A DNA stretch of 64,000 nucleotides from S5-327 sp965200975 (GTDB taxonomy: Bacteria > Chloroflexota > Dehalococcoidia > Lucifugimonadales > Australimonadaceae). Location: assembly GCA_965200975.1 (NCBI GenBank), contig OZ241740.1, forward strand, positions 1,240,001 through 1,304,000, given 5' to 3'. Position numbers and translations under genes: made by a program. This document shows positions 16,671-26,017 of this stretch, in pieces (position 1 is the first letter of the stretch; every line of letters begins with the position of its first letter). The notes beneath the pieces are model-generated. The model had not been told where the DNA came from and did not search any database. It saw only the letters and a program-made list of their open reading frames with translations.

Positions 16671-16678
16671 CGATGCGA

Positions 16679-16916
16679 TCAGGCGGCGGCAACCTCAACC
16701 CTGAGACTGCAGCCCACCGCTCGAAGCCCCCTCTGCGCCTGACTCATGTGGGAGCGGTGGTCCGGGTTGGGGGTCAGCTTGCGCACGGCGGCCTCGCTGA
16801 CCCCCAACCTTGGCGGCGAGCTCCACCTTCGTGATGCGCTGCGCCCGCATGGCCGTGTACGGCGCGAACCCCTCAAGGCGCTTCTTGGCCGTCTCCTGCG
16901 TCTCTAGCCCGCGCAT
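16679..16916 (-). pseudogene. Frameshifted HicB-like/XRE helix-turn-helix gene
   Basis: Two overlapping frames join into one helix-turn-helix: QRITKVELAAKVG in the first frame continues as VSEAAVRKL, then NPDHRS and LRAVGCSLRVE in the second. This ending resembles the C-terminal DNA-binding domain of HicB-type antitoxins. The break falls in a run of five C (16801-16805); one base fewer would restore a single frame. No HicA toxin is visible beside it. Confidence 0.55.
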
Positions 16917-16976
16917 TGCCTTCGTGCGATCCTTCTCTGAGAACCGCTCGTCGCTTGTCCGCCCTTTCTGGCCGTT

Positions 16977-19900
16977 TTATCTACGTGGAGGGATCCCGGG
17001 ACGGTTCCCCGGATCGCATATGGTTCGCGCGGACACCTCGTTCGACCACGGCCCCCATCCGCCATAGATGGGCGGAGTCCCTAATGCCCGGACCCGCACG
17101 AGGTGTGTGGTAAAGCACCGGAGGTTCACGAAAGTATAGCTCGTACTGGTGGTCGCCTCCGTTCTAGGGCGGTGGCTGTTCTGTTCCCGGATCTGAAGCT
17201 CATACTTCTGAGTGTTGCTGACCGGCTGCCAGGTCGCCTTGATGTCTTGGAAGTTCACCACTGACAGGGACAATCCAGACGGGGCCGGCGGCGTTGGCAG
17301 GGGGGTCGGCGTTGGTGTGGGCGTAGGACGCGGCGTCGGAGTGGGGGTTGGCGAGGGCGTGGGCGTCGGCGTCGGCCCAGGCGTCGGGGTTAGGGAAGGC
17401 GCAGGTGTAGCCGTCGGTACTGGCGTTGAGGTAGGCCCTGGGGTTGGGCTAGGAGTAGGCGTCGGGCAAGGCGCAGGAGTAGGCGATGGGGTAGGACTTG
17501 GAGTCGGAGTAATGTCATTGGGGAGGAATGCCCAGCCATCCCCCCATGTGTTATTCGGATCGGGCGGCGCACAGCGTTGCACTGATTTACCTTTCAGGTA
17601 TGTGGCTACCTGATCGGGTTTTTTGTTGTACCCATGACGTTCAATCACTAGTGCAGCAAGCCCCGCCACATGAGGTGCTGAAAAGCTGGTTCCATAGACC
17701 GGATTCCGGTCTATGATGTCAGAGTGAACGCCCGCCAGGCCTACGACCTCGGGTTTGACCCGCTTATCAGCGGCTGGCCCTCGACTACTGTAATGAGCAA
17801 TAGCAGTTGGGAGGGCGTGATCCACAGCGCCAACAGCGAGCATCCTGGTTTGATTGCTCTCGGCTGCAGAGCTAATGGTTCCAGCTTCGGTCGAGTGTCC
17901 CAGTGTGGCGTACCTCTTATTCGTTTCAGGATCTGGTGGTACTGCAGTATAGGTGCGCAATTGAACCCATTCAGGGACTTCCCCCGGCGTGTTGTTAACG
18001 ACAGTTATGCAGTACGTCCCATCGCCGTGCTCAAGTACATAGTCGTTCACGTCGAACGCAGACATATACTCGAAAGAGATATGAGACTCCTCGCTCTTCT
18101 GTGGATCATCAGCTTTCTTCGGTACGGGGATTGGAGCAGGTGGTATGGGGTCTAGTTTCGTCAAGTATATAGCGAGGTCGCCTTCAGCATATCCCCAATC
18201 GCCGTCCCACCGCAGAAAAATATGCGCCAGTATTTGCGCTGAGTTCGATGCGATTGCATGTGTCTGAACTGTACCATCGATGAAGATACGCGCTAGGGAT
18301 GCCATCATTCTCTATGTCGAGCAATTCGAACGACTGATCTCCGTACCAATTGCGATCATCGTTAGCCTCATTGCCCGCCGCAACAACTACGGTGATTTTT
18401 GCTTCGGCAAGCTTCTCTATTGCGTGTAGAAGCCTGTCATCAAAATCAGAATGGTATGTACCGTCTCCGTTTCCTTCCCATAGAATGTAAGACCACGATA
18501 TGTTGACAATATCCACACCTCGGCTAATCATCCAATCTGCAGCACCATCATTTCTTGACGGCGTGTTATGCAATTGATCCCAAGTGGCGATATATATCTT
18601 GGCCTCCGGCGCTACTCTATGTATGGATTCGGCCACAAGCGTCCCATGATTGCGGGCATTAACCGGGAGGTGTGGGTCATAGCAGTTATCCAATTCCGTG
18701 CCATAGTGGCAAAGTCTGTCTACTGGCGCAGGCAGAAGCTCGCTTTTAATCGCATCCGCATATCCCTCGAATCCTCCATCGATTATGCCTATTTTTTGCC
18801 TACGCCTTTATAGCCTGCGGCGTGCCATCTATCCGCGCCATGCAACTCCAGCGCTGTGGGGGTTGGTGTAGGCGAGGGAGTGGGTGTTGGCGTTGGCTCG
18901 CCAGCAGGGTTTACAGTGATGGTGGAACTCGCGCTGGCTGTTGCGCCGGAACTGTCAGTAACCGTCCATGTAACGTTGCGTGATCCGACGCTGGTCGGCG
19001 TCCCGCTGACTGTCTGGCCAGACAGCGACAGCCCGCTTGGGAGGTTGGATGCGGAATATGAGTAACCCCCGGAACCCCCGGTTGCCGAGGGGATGGTGAA
19101 TGATCCGTGGACACCCTTCGTAAAGATTTGGTTCGACGGTGCAGGCAGCACCAAAGTAGGTGTGGGCGTGTGTGTCGGGGTCGGAGAACCTGGAGTCGGT
19201 GTAGGCGTAGGTGTCCCAGGAGTAGGTGTTGGCGCTGGGGTAGGAGTGGGTGCTGGAGTAGGCGTTGGCGTTGGCGCGACGACAGTGATAGTGGATGTCG
19301 CGCTATCAGTCGAATCAGAACTGTCGGTAACTGTCCACTCTACAGGATATGCCCCTACTTGTGTCGGAGTTCCGCTGACGACCTGGCCCGACAACGATAA
19401 CCCGCTTGGCAATCCGGATGCAGAATAGGAGTATCCGCCAGAACCTCCTGTTGCCGATGGAATTGAAAACGAGGCTGCGACATCTTTGGTGAGTGTCTTG
19501 TCCGAGGGTGTCGGCATGTTCAGCGCAGGCACGGTTACATCCACTGTTTCTGTCTCTAGCAGTAACTCCTCGTCCTCATCTTTGTTGTACTCGTAGAGCC
19601 TTGCCTTTACTTCCTTTTCTCCTGCTGTGCAGGCGTAAACCGTTGAATTGCCGGAGTAAGATTCCTCAGTATCGCCAATGGAGTGCGTGTCGCTTCGAGT
19701 AGAACAAGAAGAGTTAAATCCAATACCACTTGTAGTTCGCACTAAGATGCTGTATGAATAATTAGGGTCAGGATCTAGTCCGCTGGCACTGATGTTGAAA
19801 GTCCCACTATCGCCAATGTTTATCGTCGATGGCCCTGAGATGAGAGAGGCGGTTCCGCGAGCTTCGATGTAGCGTGCGATGCGCTCCTTTGCCCAATCTG

Positions 19901-20045
19901 GGAGGTTCGGGTCATCGTTGATTTGCCCGATTGCCGGTTGCGTGGCAGTTAGTAAGACAAAAACTACAGCAGCCAAAGAGAAGACCAATCCGACGACTGC
20001 ACTAGCGCGAATCAGCCAGAACCCGTTCCAATCATGCTCTCTCAT
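16977..20045 (-). pseudogene. Secreted subtilisin-like (S8) protease with Thr-Pro linkers, interrupted by two frameshifts
   Basis: Three reading frames form one protease of about 1,000 residues. In order: an N-terminal hydrophobic signal/anchor, two immunoglobulin-like domains (each with SATGGSGGYSYSAS) separated by Thr-Pro linkers, and the S8 catalytic Asp (GIIDGGFEG). Then come the His (NHGTLVAE), the Ser (GTSFSAPHVAG), another Thr-Pro linker and a C-terminal fibronectin-III-like domain with two cysteines. The first break is at a run of six A (about 18790-18795); one extra A restores the frame. The second lies near 18275-18315. All three catalytic residues survive, so it may be a recent pseudogene or an assembly error. 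GC is visibly lower than in the neighbours. Confidence 0.75.
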
Positions 20046-20073
20046 AAAGAAGATTCTCCTTCCGTATCCAGCC

Positions 20074-20614
20074 CTAGTACAGCACCCGCAGGCGCCACAG
20101 CAATAGATATTTCTCCGGGCTCACATGAACCACGCCAGGCAACTCAGAGAACGCGCCAACTCGCGGAGATGGCACCCAAGCAGTAACCTTGACTCTGTCA
20201 GCGTGGCCCCTAATAATCGCGGCTTCGAGATCCCTGAACGACCTCGTCTTCTCGACTTCGCCACTGTTGTTCCTCAACCACATTTGACCTGCAAGCGCAG
20301 AACTATCATCAGCGAACACTGCATTCACGGCAACTAGGTCAGTGCCCTCTTTAAGGAGCACACTCGACGTGCCATGCAAGTCTTCGAGGAAGGGCTGCTG
20401 GGCGGACGGGTCAAGTTGCTCATAAGCCCAAAGCAATCTGGTGCACAGCAGGCTCGGAAACAGGGGACTGCACAGCAGGCTCGGAATCGAGTTCTCCTCG
20501 GTCAAGGAGGTTGGCCGCAGTCGTACCACTTGAATCATCGGGAAGAGGCGCGCCTCACCCCAGCGCTCCGGCGAGGAGCAGACCTCCAAGCAGTACGAGC
20601 ATCCTCTGCTTCAT
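20074..20614 (-). pseudogene. Small secreted protein preceding the protease, frameshifted after its signal peptide
   Basis: An ATG at 20614 behind a GGAGGG site encodes a clean signal peptide (MKQRMLVLLGGLLLAGALG) but meets TGA at once. One G fewer in the GGGG just before that TGA joins it to the frame that runs to 20074 (EARLFPMIQVV ... PGVVHVSPEKY). The mature part, of about 150 residues, has no known family. The motif run VTAWVPSPRVGAFSELPGVV resembles segments that precede subtilases in related bacteria, so it may be a protease-associated or propeptide-like protein. It ends 28 bases before the protease start. Confidence 0.5.
20442..20486 (+). repeat. 18-bp direct repeat, 27-bp period, inside the small secreted gene
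   Basis: TGCACAGCAGGCTCGGAA occurs exactly at 20442-20459 and 20469-20486 and encodes a nine-residue repeat (PSLLC...). Confidence 0.8.
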
Positions 20615-20797
20615 ATCCCTGTCCCTCCTCGGCCAAGGCGACTGGCGGGAGACTAGAGGGCGGGAATCCCGGTGTCAATTCTACGAATGCCTCAATAAGG
20701 TTTGTTGCCGAAGGAGCTACCCGCACCAGTTCTCGTAAGGTGGCGGCTCTCGTCGGCGCGCTCCGCCGCATCCGCCAAAAGTGAACGGGGCCACTGG

Positions 20798-20823
20798 GCA
20801 GGCCGCCGATAACGCCGCAACCT
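20798..20823 (+). repeat. Right copy of the 26-bp direct repeat
   Basis: This is the partner of 16645-16670. It ends inside the stop codon of the gene that follows at 20822, so the cargo is inserted exactly at the 3' end of that gene. Confidence 0.85.
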
Positions 20824-21766
20824 ATCGCCGCCACAGGCCGAGGGTGAAGATTCTGCGGGCCCAGCGCAGCGCTCTGCGGCGGAGCAGCGCCCGCCGCGTG
20901 TCGCGCAGAGCCGCGCGCCGCCAGTTGATCTGGCCGCCCCGCGCGAGACCGTACAACGGCTGCGTCTCCGGCGGCAGCGTCAATCTGTGCTCCTGCAGCA
21001 TCGCCAGCTCCACCGCCAGCAGCCGCTCATGAACGGCGAGCCACGACAGACTGCGCCCCTCGACCGGATGGCCCTGCTGAAGCGTGCGCCACTCCTTCAC
21101 CAGCGGCCACGCGTCTCCGAATACTTCTGCGTCGTCCGGCGCGGATTCGCGCGTCGCAACTCCGTTCCGCTGCGCGAGGAGCCGTTCCCCGTTCTGCGCT
21201 GATCTCTCCACGCCTTCTGCCGTCGCGGTCGGTGTTCCGGCGCGTCCGGATGGCTCCGGAGCGGAGAGTGATGGACTTCCGCCCCGCCCTGCGCCCGTGT
21301 TCCGGGCGACCCGAGGATGCGCGGATGACGGGGACGCTCCCTGAACGGCAACCGACGCGCCACCGGTGTTGACCTGCGTGATTCGCTCGACATCCACGGA
21401 CGGGGTTTCGCGCGGAGGGGCGCACGCCCTTGGTTCGGCGGGGCGCCGCCGGGCCTCCTCCTCGAGGGCGTCGAGGCGGTTGTCGAGCCGCCGCAGCCGC
21501 TCCTCCAGCACGCCAACGGGCGCGTTCGATGCGCCGTCAGCGTCCTGCGAGCCCAGGAACCGCTCCAGCGCGCTGCGCATCCGCTCCGTGATGCGGCCCG
21601 ACTCGGCCGCCCGCGCGAGAGTCTTGTAGTTGACGCCCAGCGCCGCGGCCGCCTCCATCCTGCCCCTGCGCTCCACCAGCCCCCGCAGCGCGGCGGCCAG
21701 CTCCAGACTGCGCAGCTCCTCCCTGCCTGCGCCGTCCGCCTGAACCTTCCGCTTCCGTTCCCGCAT
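20822..21766 (-). CDS. HTH and coiled-coil protein of the element, unknown function
   Basis: This 314-residue protein starts at an ATG (21766) preceded by AAGGAGG. The N-terminus has a Fis/Hin-type helix-turn-helix (AAALGVNYKTLARAAESG, about residues 38-56). A short coiled coil (LEERLRRLDNRLDALEEEAR), a long disordered middle and a basic C-terminal domain (WRTLQQGHP, ERLLAVELAML) follow. It is divergent from the conjugation operon and next to a repeat-rich intergenic region, so it could be the DNA-binding accessory protein of the transfer origin or a regulator. No family name can be given. Confidence 0.65.
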   Translation of the reverse strand: MRERKRKVQADGAGREELRSLELAAALRGLVERRGRMEAAAALGVNYKTLARAAESGRITERMRSALERFLGSQDADGASNAPVGVLEERLRRLDNRLDALEEEARRRPAEPRACAPPRETPSVDVERITQVNTGGASVAVQGASPSSAHPRVARNTGAGRGGSPSLSAPEPSGRAGTPTATAEGVERSAQNGERLLAQRNGVATRESAPDDAEVFGDAWPLVKEWRTLQQGHPVEGRSLSWLAVHERLLAVELAMLQEHRLTLPPETQPLYGLARGGQINWRRAALRDTRRALLRRRALRWARRIFTLGLWRR

Positions 21767-22170
21767 ATGCCGCCTCCTTCCCGCCGACGTCCTGTAGGGG
21801 GCCGCCGACCGCGACCCTCCCCCGCTCGGCCATCGCCTCGCCGCCCAAATCCTGTAGGGGGCTCTCCTGTAGAGAGTTCTCCTGTGGGAACCCGCGTCCC
21901 GGCTCGTGGAACGGGGACTTACGAAACATTGCTTGCAGGGCCACGCAAAAGTTCCCTCGATTTGGGGCGGTTTCACGAACGAAAACGCCCTCGCGTGGCC
22001 CAAAGGGGAACTCGCCCATTCCCTGTACACGGGTAGGACATCAGAACGCGCCGCCGGAGGGCATGGCCCCTGAGGGGGCTGCGCCGGCGCGCCCTCCCCA
22101 GACGCCATGACGCCGGCGGGCCCCCGCTCCCGAAACTGGACGCATGCAACAGACGACCGGGGAGGCGAGC
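21767..22170. promoter_or_regulatory. Repeat-rich divergent region; candidate transfer origin or operator
   Basis: This 0.4-kb region separates the divergent HTH gene and the conjugation operon. TCCTGTAGGGGGC occurs twice (near 21790 and 21850), followed by two shorter variants (TCCTGTAGAGAG, TCCTGTGGGA). GGGCCACGC (about 21938) and GCGTGGCCC (about 21992) form an inverted pair around an imperfect palindrome (GGGCGGTTTC ... GAAAACGCCC). Iterons plus nested inverted repeats beside conjugation genes are what an oriT or a shared operator looks like; nothing visible decides between them. Confidence 0.45.
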
Positions 22171-22794
22171 GTGAGAGCGATCGACAGGGACCGTTTCGGA
22201 GGCGGGATCAGACGGCTGATGCTGCTGGCCGCCGCGCTGGCGCTTCTGGCGTTGACCGCAGCCGCAGTTCATCAACCGGCCTTGGCGCAGCAGCCGCCGG
22301 ACGACGATCCGCCGGAGCTGATCAACGCAGACCAGGAATTCGTCGAGCGGAAGAAGGACGGCGGGTTCACGGCGCGTCCGGTGTTCGACCGTCAGCTCGC
22401 CGTCCTGTACTACGGCGTGCGGAACGCCGACACCGGCGACTGGATCACCGGCCTCTACCGGGTGATCGGGGGCGAGCGTCGGCAGGGGGAGGGATGGGAG
22501 CGCTCCTTTGCGTATCCCGCCCTCGACGGCCAGCCGGAGCTTGATCCGGAGCGGGCCTACCTGCTGGCGATGCTTGCGCGGGAGACGTCCGAGTCCGCCC
22601 CGCAGACCTTCTACGCCGTCATTCCGGTCCACCGGCCCACGGGGCTGTGGGACCGGGTGTTGGGCGCGTTGGATCCGGGGCTGTGGGCGCGGGCGTTCGC
22701 CCGCTGGGTCATCGAGGGGGTCCACGGGACCCTCTGCGGCGTGGTGGAGCGGGCGTCGGGCGCGGACGCCGCCAACTGCCGGAGCGGGGCGTAG
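22171..22794 (+). CDS. Exported protein, first gene of the conjugation operon
   Basis: This protein of about 207 residues has an N-terminal basic region and hydrophobic core (IRRLMLLAAALALLALTAAAV) ending in a likely cleavage site (ALAQQ). A second amphipathic or hydrophobic segment lies near the C-terminus (GLWDRVLGALDPGLWARAF). I chose the GTG at 22171 because GGGGAGG precedes it at a spacing of 6; an in-frame ATG lies at 22144. The gene ends two bases before the VirB6-like gene. Family unknown; position suggests a mating-channel subunit at the cell surface. Confidence 0.65.
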   Translation: MRAIDRDRFGGGIRRLMLLAAALALLALTAAAVHQPALAQQPPDDDPPELINADQEFVERKKDGGFTARPVFDRQLAVLYYGVRNADTGDWITGLYRVIGGERRQGEGWERSFAYPALDGQPELDPERAYLLAMLARETSESAPQTFYAVIPVHRPTGLWDRVLGALDPGLWARAFARWVIEGVHGTLCGVVERASGADAANCRSGA

Positions 22795-22796
22795 CC

Positions 22797-23774
22797 GTGA
22801 CCGACATCCTCACAGGCACGCCGGCGGGCCTCACCTACGCCAACGACTACGTGCAGCAGGCGTGGGCCGCGGTCTGGGCCGTCGCCTCCGCGGCGCTGGC
22901 CGTCCTGCTGGGCTGGATCGGGCTGAACCTCATCGTGCAGGAGCACCTGGGCAGGCCGCAGGCGGGCTGGCGGGAGATCGTTCCGCGCCTCCTTCTGGGG
23001 CTGACGGCGGCCGCGTCGTCGCTCTGGTGGTGCGCCCTGATCATCGACCTGGCCGACGCGGTGTCGGGCTTCATCGCCGCCTCCTTGGGCGTCGGGGCCG
23101 GCGACCTGCTGCGCTCGACCGCCTCGACGCTGCTGACGGCTGTCGCCGCAGGGAGCGTCGGGATGGCGCTGCTGCTTGCGATGCTCTACCTCGCCTACGG
23201 CTTCTTCGTGCTCTACGTCCTCGTGCAGATGACGCTGCGGCTGGCGCTCATCGACCTGCTGTTGGCGCTCTCGCCGATCGCGTTGGGGCTCTGGATACTG
23301 CCGCACACGGCGGGCTGGGGCCGGCACTGGCTGCGGCTCTTCATGACGACGGTGTTCCAGCAGGCGGTCCAGCTGGTCTGTCTGGCGCTTGCATTCGGGT
23401 TTCTTGACGAGTTCGCGGCCATCGCCGCCTTCGAGCCGGTGCAGGACCTGATCTGGAAGCTGCTGCTCTCCCTCTCCTTCGTCTACCTGACGACGCGGGT
23501 CCCTGCGCTGCTGGGCAACCCCGGGACGTTCGACGCCTGGCTGCACACCCTCCACTTCGGCTTCTCGCTGCCGGGCTCGCTGGCGCGCTCGGCGCGGATG
23601 GCGGGGATGCTGGGCGGCGTCGCCGGTGGGCCGGGGGGCGCGGCTGTGGGTGCGATGGCGGCTGGAGCGGGGCTTTCTGCGGCGTCGAGCGGGCTGCGGT
23701 CGCTGGCGGAGATGTCGACGCCGTCGGGGGGCGGCGCGGGGGCGGAAGGGAGTCTGAGGAGCAGCGATGAGTAG
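22797..23774 (+). CDS. VirB6/TrbL-like polytopic membrane protein
   Basis: This 325-residue protein starts at a GTG just after the previous stop. It has about six hydrophobic segments (for example WAAVWAVASAALAVLLGW, MALLLAMLYLAYGFFVLYV, LRLALIDLLLALSPIALGLW). Its C-terminal tail is rich in Gly, Ala and Ser, as in TrbL/VirB6 inner-membrane channel components. No enzymatic motif. In minimal type IV systems of single-membrane bacteria this protein forms the transmembrane part of the DNA channel with the pilin-like and VirB3-like partners encoded downstream. Confidence 0.75.
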   Translation: MTDILTGTPAGLTYANDYVQQAWAAVWAVASAALAVLLGWIGLNLIVQEHLGRPQAGWREIVPRLLLGLTAAASSLWWCALIIDLADAVSGFIAASLGVGAGDLLRSTASTLLTAVAAGSVGMALLLAMLYLAYGFFVLYVLVQMTLRLALIDLLLALSPIALGLWILPHTAGWGRHWLRLFMTTVFQQAVQLVCLALAFGFLDEFAAIAAFEPVQDLIWKLLLSLSFVYLTTRVPALLGNPGTFDAWLHTLHFGFSLPGSLARSARMAGMLGGVAGGPGGAAVGAMAAGAGLSAASSGLRSLAEMSTPSGGGAGAEGSLRSSDE

Positions 23775-23830
23775 CGTCCATGCAGCTGGGCCCATTCCGG
23801 CCTGGCGAAGGACTGGACAACGCGGGATGA

Positions 23831-23848
23831 GCGCCCCTTGAAGGGCGC
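23831..23848 (+). promoter_or_regulatory. Short hairpin ahead of the pilin-like gene
   Basis: GCGCCC and GGGCGC pair across a short loop in the 182-base gap before the 23957 gene. It could stabilise or separate the highly expressed pilin message. The rest of the gap shows no gene. Confidence 0.35.
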
Positions 23849-23956
23849 GCGAAGGAAACCATGCATCGGGAGGGCGGGTCATGAGCCGGTAGGGAGCTGG
23901 GCGCAGGACAACTGAAGACGGCGGCGCATACGAACAACGAGGAAGGAGAACGGCAT

Positions 23957-24241
23957 ATGGAACAGTTGACGCAGACGATTTCGAACCTGGTGGGGATTCT
24001 ACTGGGGGTGGTGGGGGCTGTTGGCGTGGGTTTCTTCGTCTACGGCGCCTACCTCTACCTGGCGGCGGCGGGCGCGCCGCACCAGATGGAGCGGGGGAAG
24101 AGCGCCATGATGACGGCGGTCGCGGGCGTGGTGCTTGCGATGGTGGCCTACGGCGTGGTCGACCTGGTCATGAACTCCGTGGTGGGCGCCCCCGTGAGCG
24201 TGGAGGTCCCGAACCCGGCAACCCCGACGCCAACGCCCTAA
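23957..24241 (+). CDS. VirB2/TrbC-like pilin or channel subunit
   Basis: This 94-residue protein has two strong membrane helices (ILLGVVGAVGVGFFVYGAYLYLA and MMTAVAGVVLAMVAYGVVDLV) joined by a short basic loop (HQMERGKSAM), the layout of VirB2-type pilins. It ends in a short Thr-Pro tail. GAAGGAG precedes the ATG. It sits between VirB6-like and VirB3-like genes, as in Gram-positive type IV systems. Confidence 0.75.
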   Translation: MEQLTQTISNLVGILLGVVGAVGVGFFVYGAYLYLAAAGAPHQMERGKSAMMTAVAGVVLAMVAYGVVDLVMNSVVGAPVSVEVPNPATPTPTP

Positions 24242-24277
24242 GCGGGCGCAAACGAGAACAACAGAGGAGAAGAAGCG

Positions 24278-26017
24278 ATGCGAGCGCATGAAGTTCCCAC
24301 CCACGTGCAGGCCGAGGACAAGGCGCTGCTGTGGTTCACCTTTCCCCAGGTCGCGGCGATGACGGCGGTGTGCGCGCTGGCCTACGGCGTCCACCGCTAC
24401 GCCCCCTTCGGCCCCACGGAGGCGCGGACGATCCTGGCGGTCCTGCTGGCCCTTGCCGGGCTCGTCCTGATCGCGGGCAGGATCAACGGGCGGGCGCTGC
24501 CGCTTGTGGCGGCGGACGTGCTGCGGTTCCGGCTGGGGCCGCGGCGCTACGCCGGGACGGCGGCGCAGTTCCTGGCCGGCGCGCCTCCCGCGCCGGCGCA
24601 GACCGGGCCCGGTCCGGCGCTGCTGATGGCCAGGCGGGCGCGGCGCGCCTTGCGCAGGCTGAGGATGAAGCCCCGCAAGGGCCGGGGCGAGCGGCGCAAC
24701 GGGCGGCTCCCCCTGCGCCGCGGCTCGTGGCTGCGGCGCAGGGAGCGTCGTGAACGGTTCGACGAGGGCGATGCGGCGGCCGTCCGGCATGAGGCGCGGC
24801 GCAACGCTCCACGGAGATCCGCGCTGGGCGCGGCCGTCATGGCGGCGGGGCTGCTGGCCGCCGTCGCGGCCGCCCCGTCCGCGAGCGCGGAGACACTGAA
24901 CGACGGGGGCTGGAACGACGAGAGATGGAGCTCGCCCGAGATCGACTTCGGCCCGCCGGAGCAGGTCGACGGGCGGCGGCTTTACCTTGAGGGCCTGACG
25001 GTGACCGCTGCGGGCGCGTCCGTGACGCTGCGGGCCGCTGCGGATATCGACGTTCGCGTTCAGGCCCATGGCGGGTCGGAGGGGAGCGACCTGCGCTTCT
25101 GGGGGACTGCGAGCCTCGAACAGGGCGAGCAGGCCTCCTATGACCTGCCCCTGGACGGGCCCGCGCCCTCCCTGACCTTCTCCTGGGAGGACGAGCTGGG
25201 ACAGGCGGGGGCGTTCACGCTGAGGGGAGAACAGCTGCCCTATCCGCTGCCTGCGGCGGAGGGGCGGCTCTGCCGCGCCGCCGTCGCGTCGCTGGGCTGG
25301 TCTCCCGACGCCGTCAGCGGCGTGATCGCGTCCGGCTGCGCGGACGCCGTCGAGGAGAAAGTCGACCTGCGGACAGTGTCCGGCCATGCCGACGTGACGC
25401 AGACGGCCCTCATGGACGCGGCGGTTGCGAGCGTGACGGGGACGGTGAGCGTCTCAGCTGGGGAGGCAAGCGTCAGCGTCCCGTTCGTTCCGGACGGCGA
25501 GACCGGCTTCCGGCTGCCCGTCGAGCCGGGGCGGGGCGTCTATGGCCTGACCATCGACCTCGACCTGACGGCCTCCCTGCGCATCCCCCTGCCGCCGCTG
25601 ACGGAGCTGACCCACCACCCCGAGCGCACGGAGCCCTACACCGAGACGGTGCAGCTGCTCAGGCCGGGGATCACCAAGACCGTCAGCGAGACGGTGACGG
25701 TCGAGCATGACGACGGGACGACGACGGAGCATGTCGTCAGCGCCACGCTGTCGATCCCCGACGCCGTCGTCTCGAAGGATGTGACGGTCCACGTCGTTCA
25801 GCCGGAGCGGGTCGAGGCCGAGGTCACGGCGCGGCAGCCCATGACCCGCAGCCTCGCCGAGACCCTTGCGCTGCGCGGGAGCGTCTGGGCGGACGACGCC
25901 TTCGAGGAGCTGATCCTGCCTGAGCCTGAGCCCGAGGAGGAGCTCTCGGAGCAGGCGCCCGCGGACGACGGCCTGCTGGACTGGTTCATCGAGCGGGGAT
26001 GGGAGTGGCCGTGGTAG
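24278..26017 (+). CDS. PrgI/VirB3-like protein with a large extracytoplasmic extension
   Basis: The first 100 residues match the PrgI family: VPTHVQAEDKALLWFTFPQV, two membrane helices and RFRLGPRRYAG. This is followed by a basic cytoplasmic stretch (residues 115-180), a third hydrophobic segment (about 186-205, ending ASAET), and then about 370 residues of beta-rich, acidic sequence that should lie outside the cell. Ordinary PrgI/VirB3 proteins are only about 100-130 residues, so this is a fusion of a VirB4-docking subunit with a surface domain of unknown function that could contact recipient cells. GAGGAG precedes the ATG. Confidence 0.75.
   Translation: MRAHEVPTHVQAEDKALLWFTFPQVAAMTAVCALAYGVHRYAPFGPTEARTILAVLLALAGLVLIAGRINGRALPLVAADVLRFRLGPRRYAGTAAQFLAGAPPAPAQTGPGPALLMARRARRALRRLRMKPRKGRGERRNGRLPLRRGSWLRRRERRERFDEGDAAAVRHEARRNAPRRSALGAAVMAAGLLAAVAAAPSASAETLNDGGWNDERWSSPEIDFGPPEQVDGRRLYLEGLTVTAAGASVTLRAAADIDVRVQAHGGSEGSDLRFWGTASLEQGEQASYDLPLDGPAPSLTFSWEDELGQAGAFTLRGEQLPYPLPAAEGRLCRAAVASLGWSPDAVSGVIASGCADAVEEKVDLRTVSGHADVTQTALMDAAVASVTGTVSVSAGEASVSVPFVPDGETGFRLPVEPGRGVYGLTIDLDLTASLRIPLPPLTELTHHPERTEPYTETVQLLRPGITKTVSETVTVEHDDGTTTEHVVSATLSIPDAVVSKDVTVHVVQPERVEAEVTARQPMTRSLAETLALRGSVWADDAFEELILPEPEPEEELSEQAPADDGLLDWFIERGWEWPW

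Noticed and set aside
18770..18810. Programmed -1 frameshift on the A-run of the protease
   Set aside because: The tract is only six A with a C before it, so the P-site pairing after a slip is poor; a second unrelated frameshift downstream makes decay or sequence error more likely.
22611..23882. 423-codon minus-strand frame over the VirB6-like gene
   Set aside because: The plus strand encodes a regular multi-helix membrane protein in an operon; the minus frame is Arg/Gln-rich and featureless.
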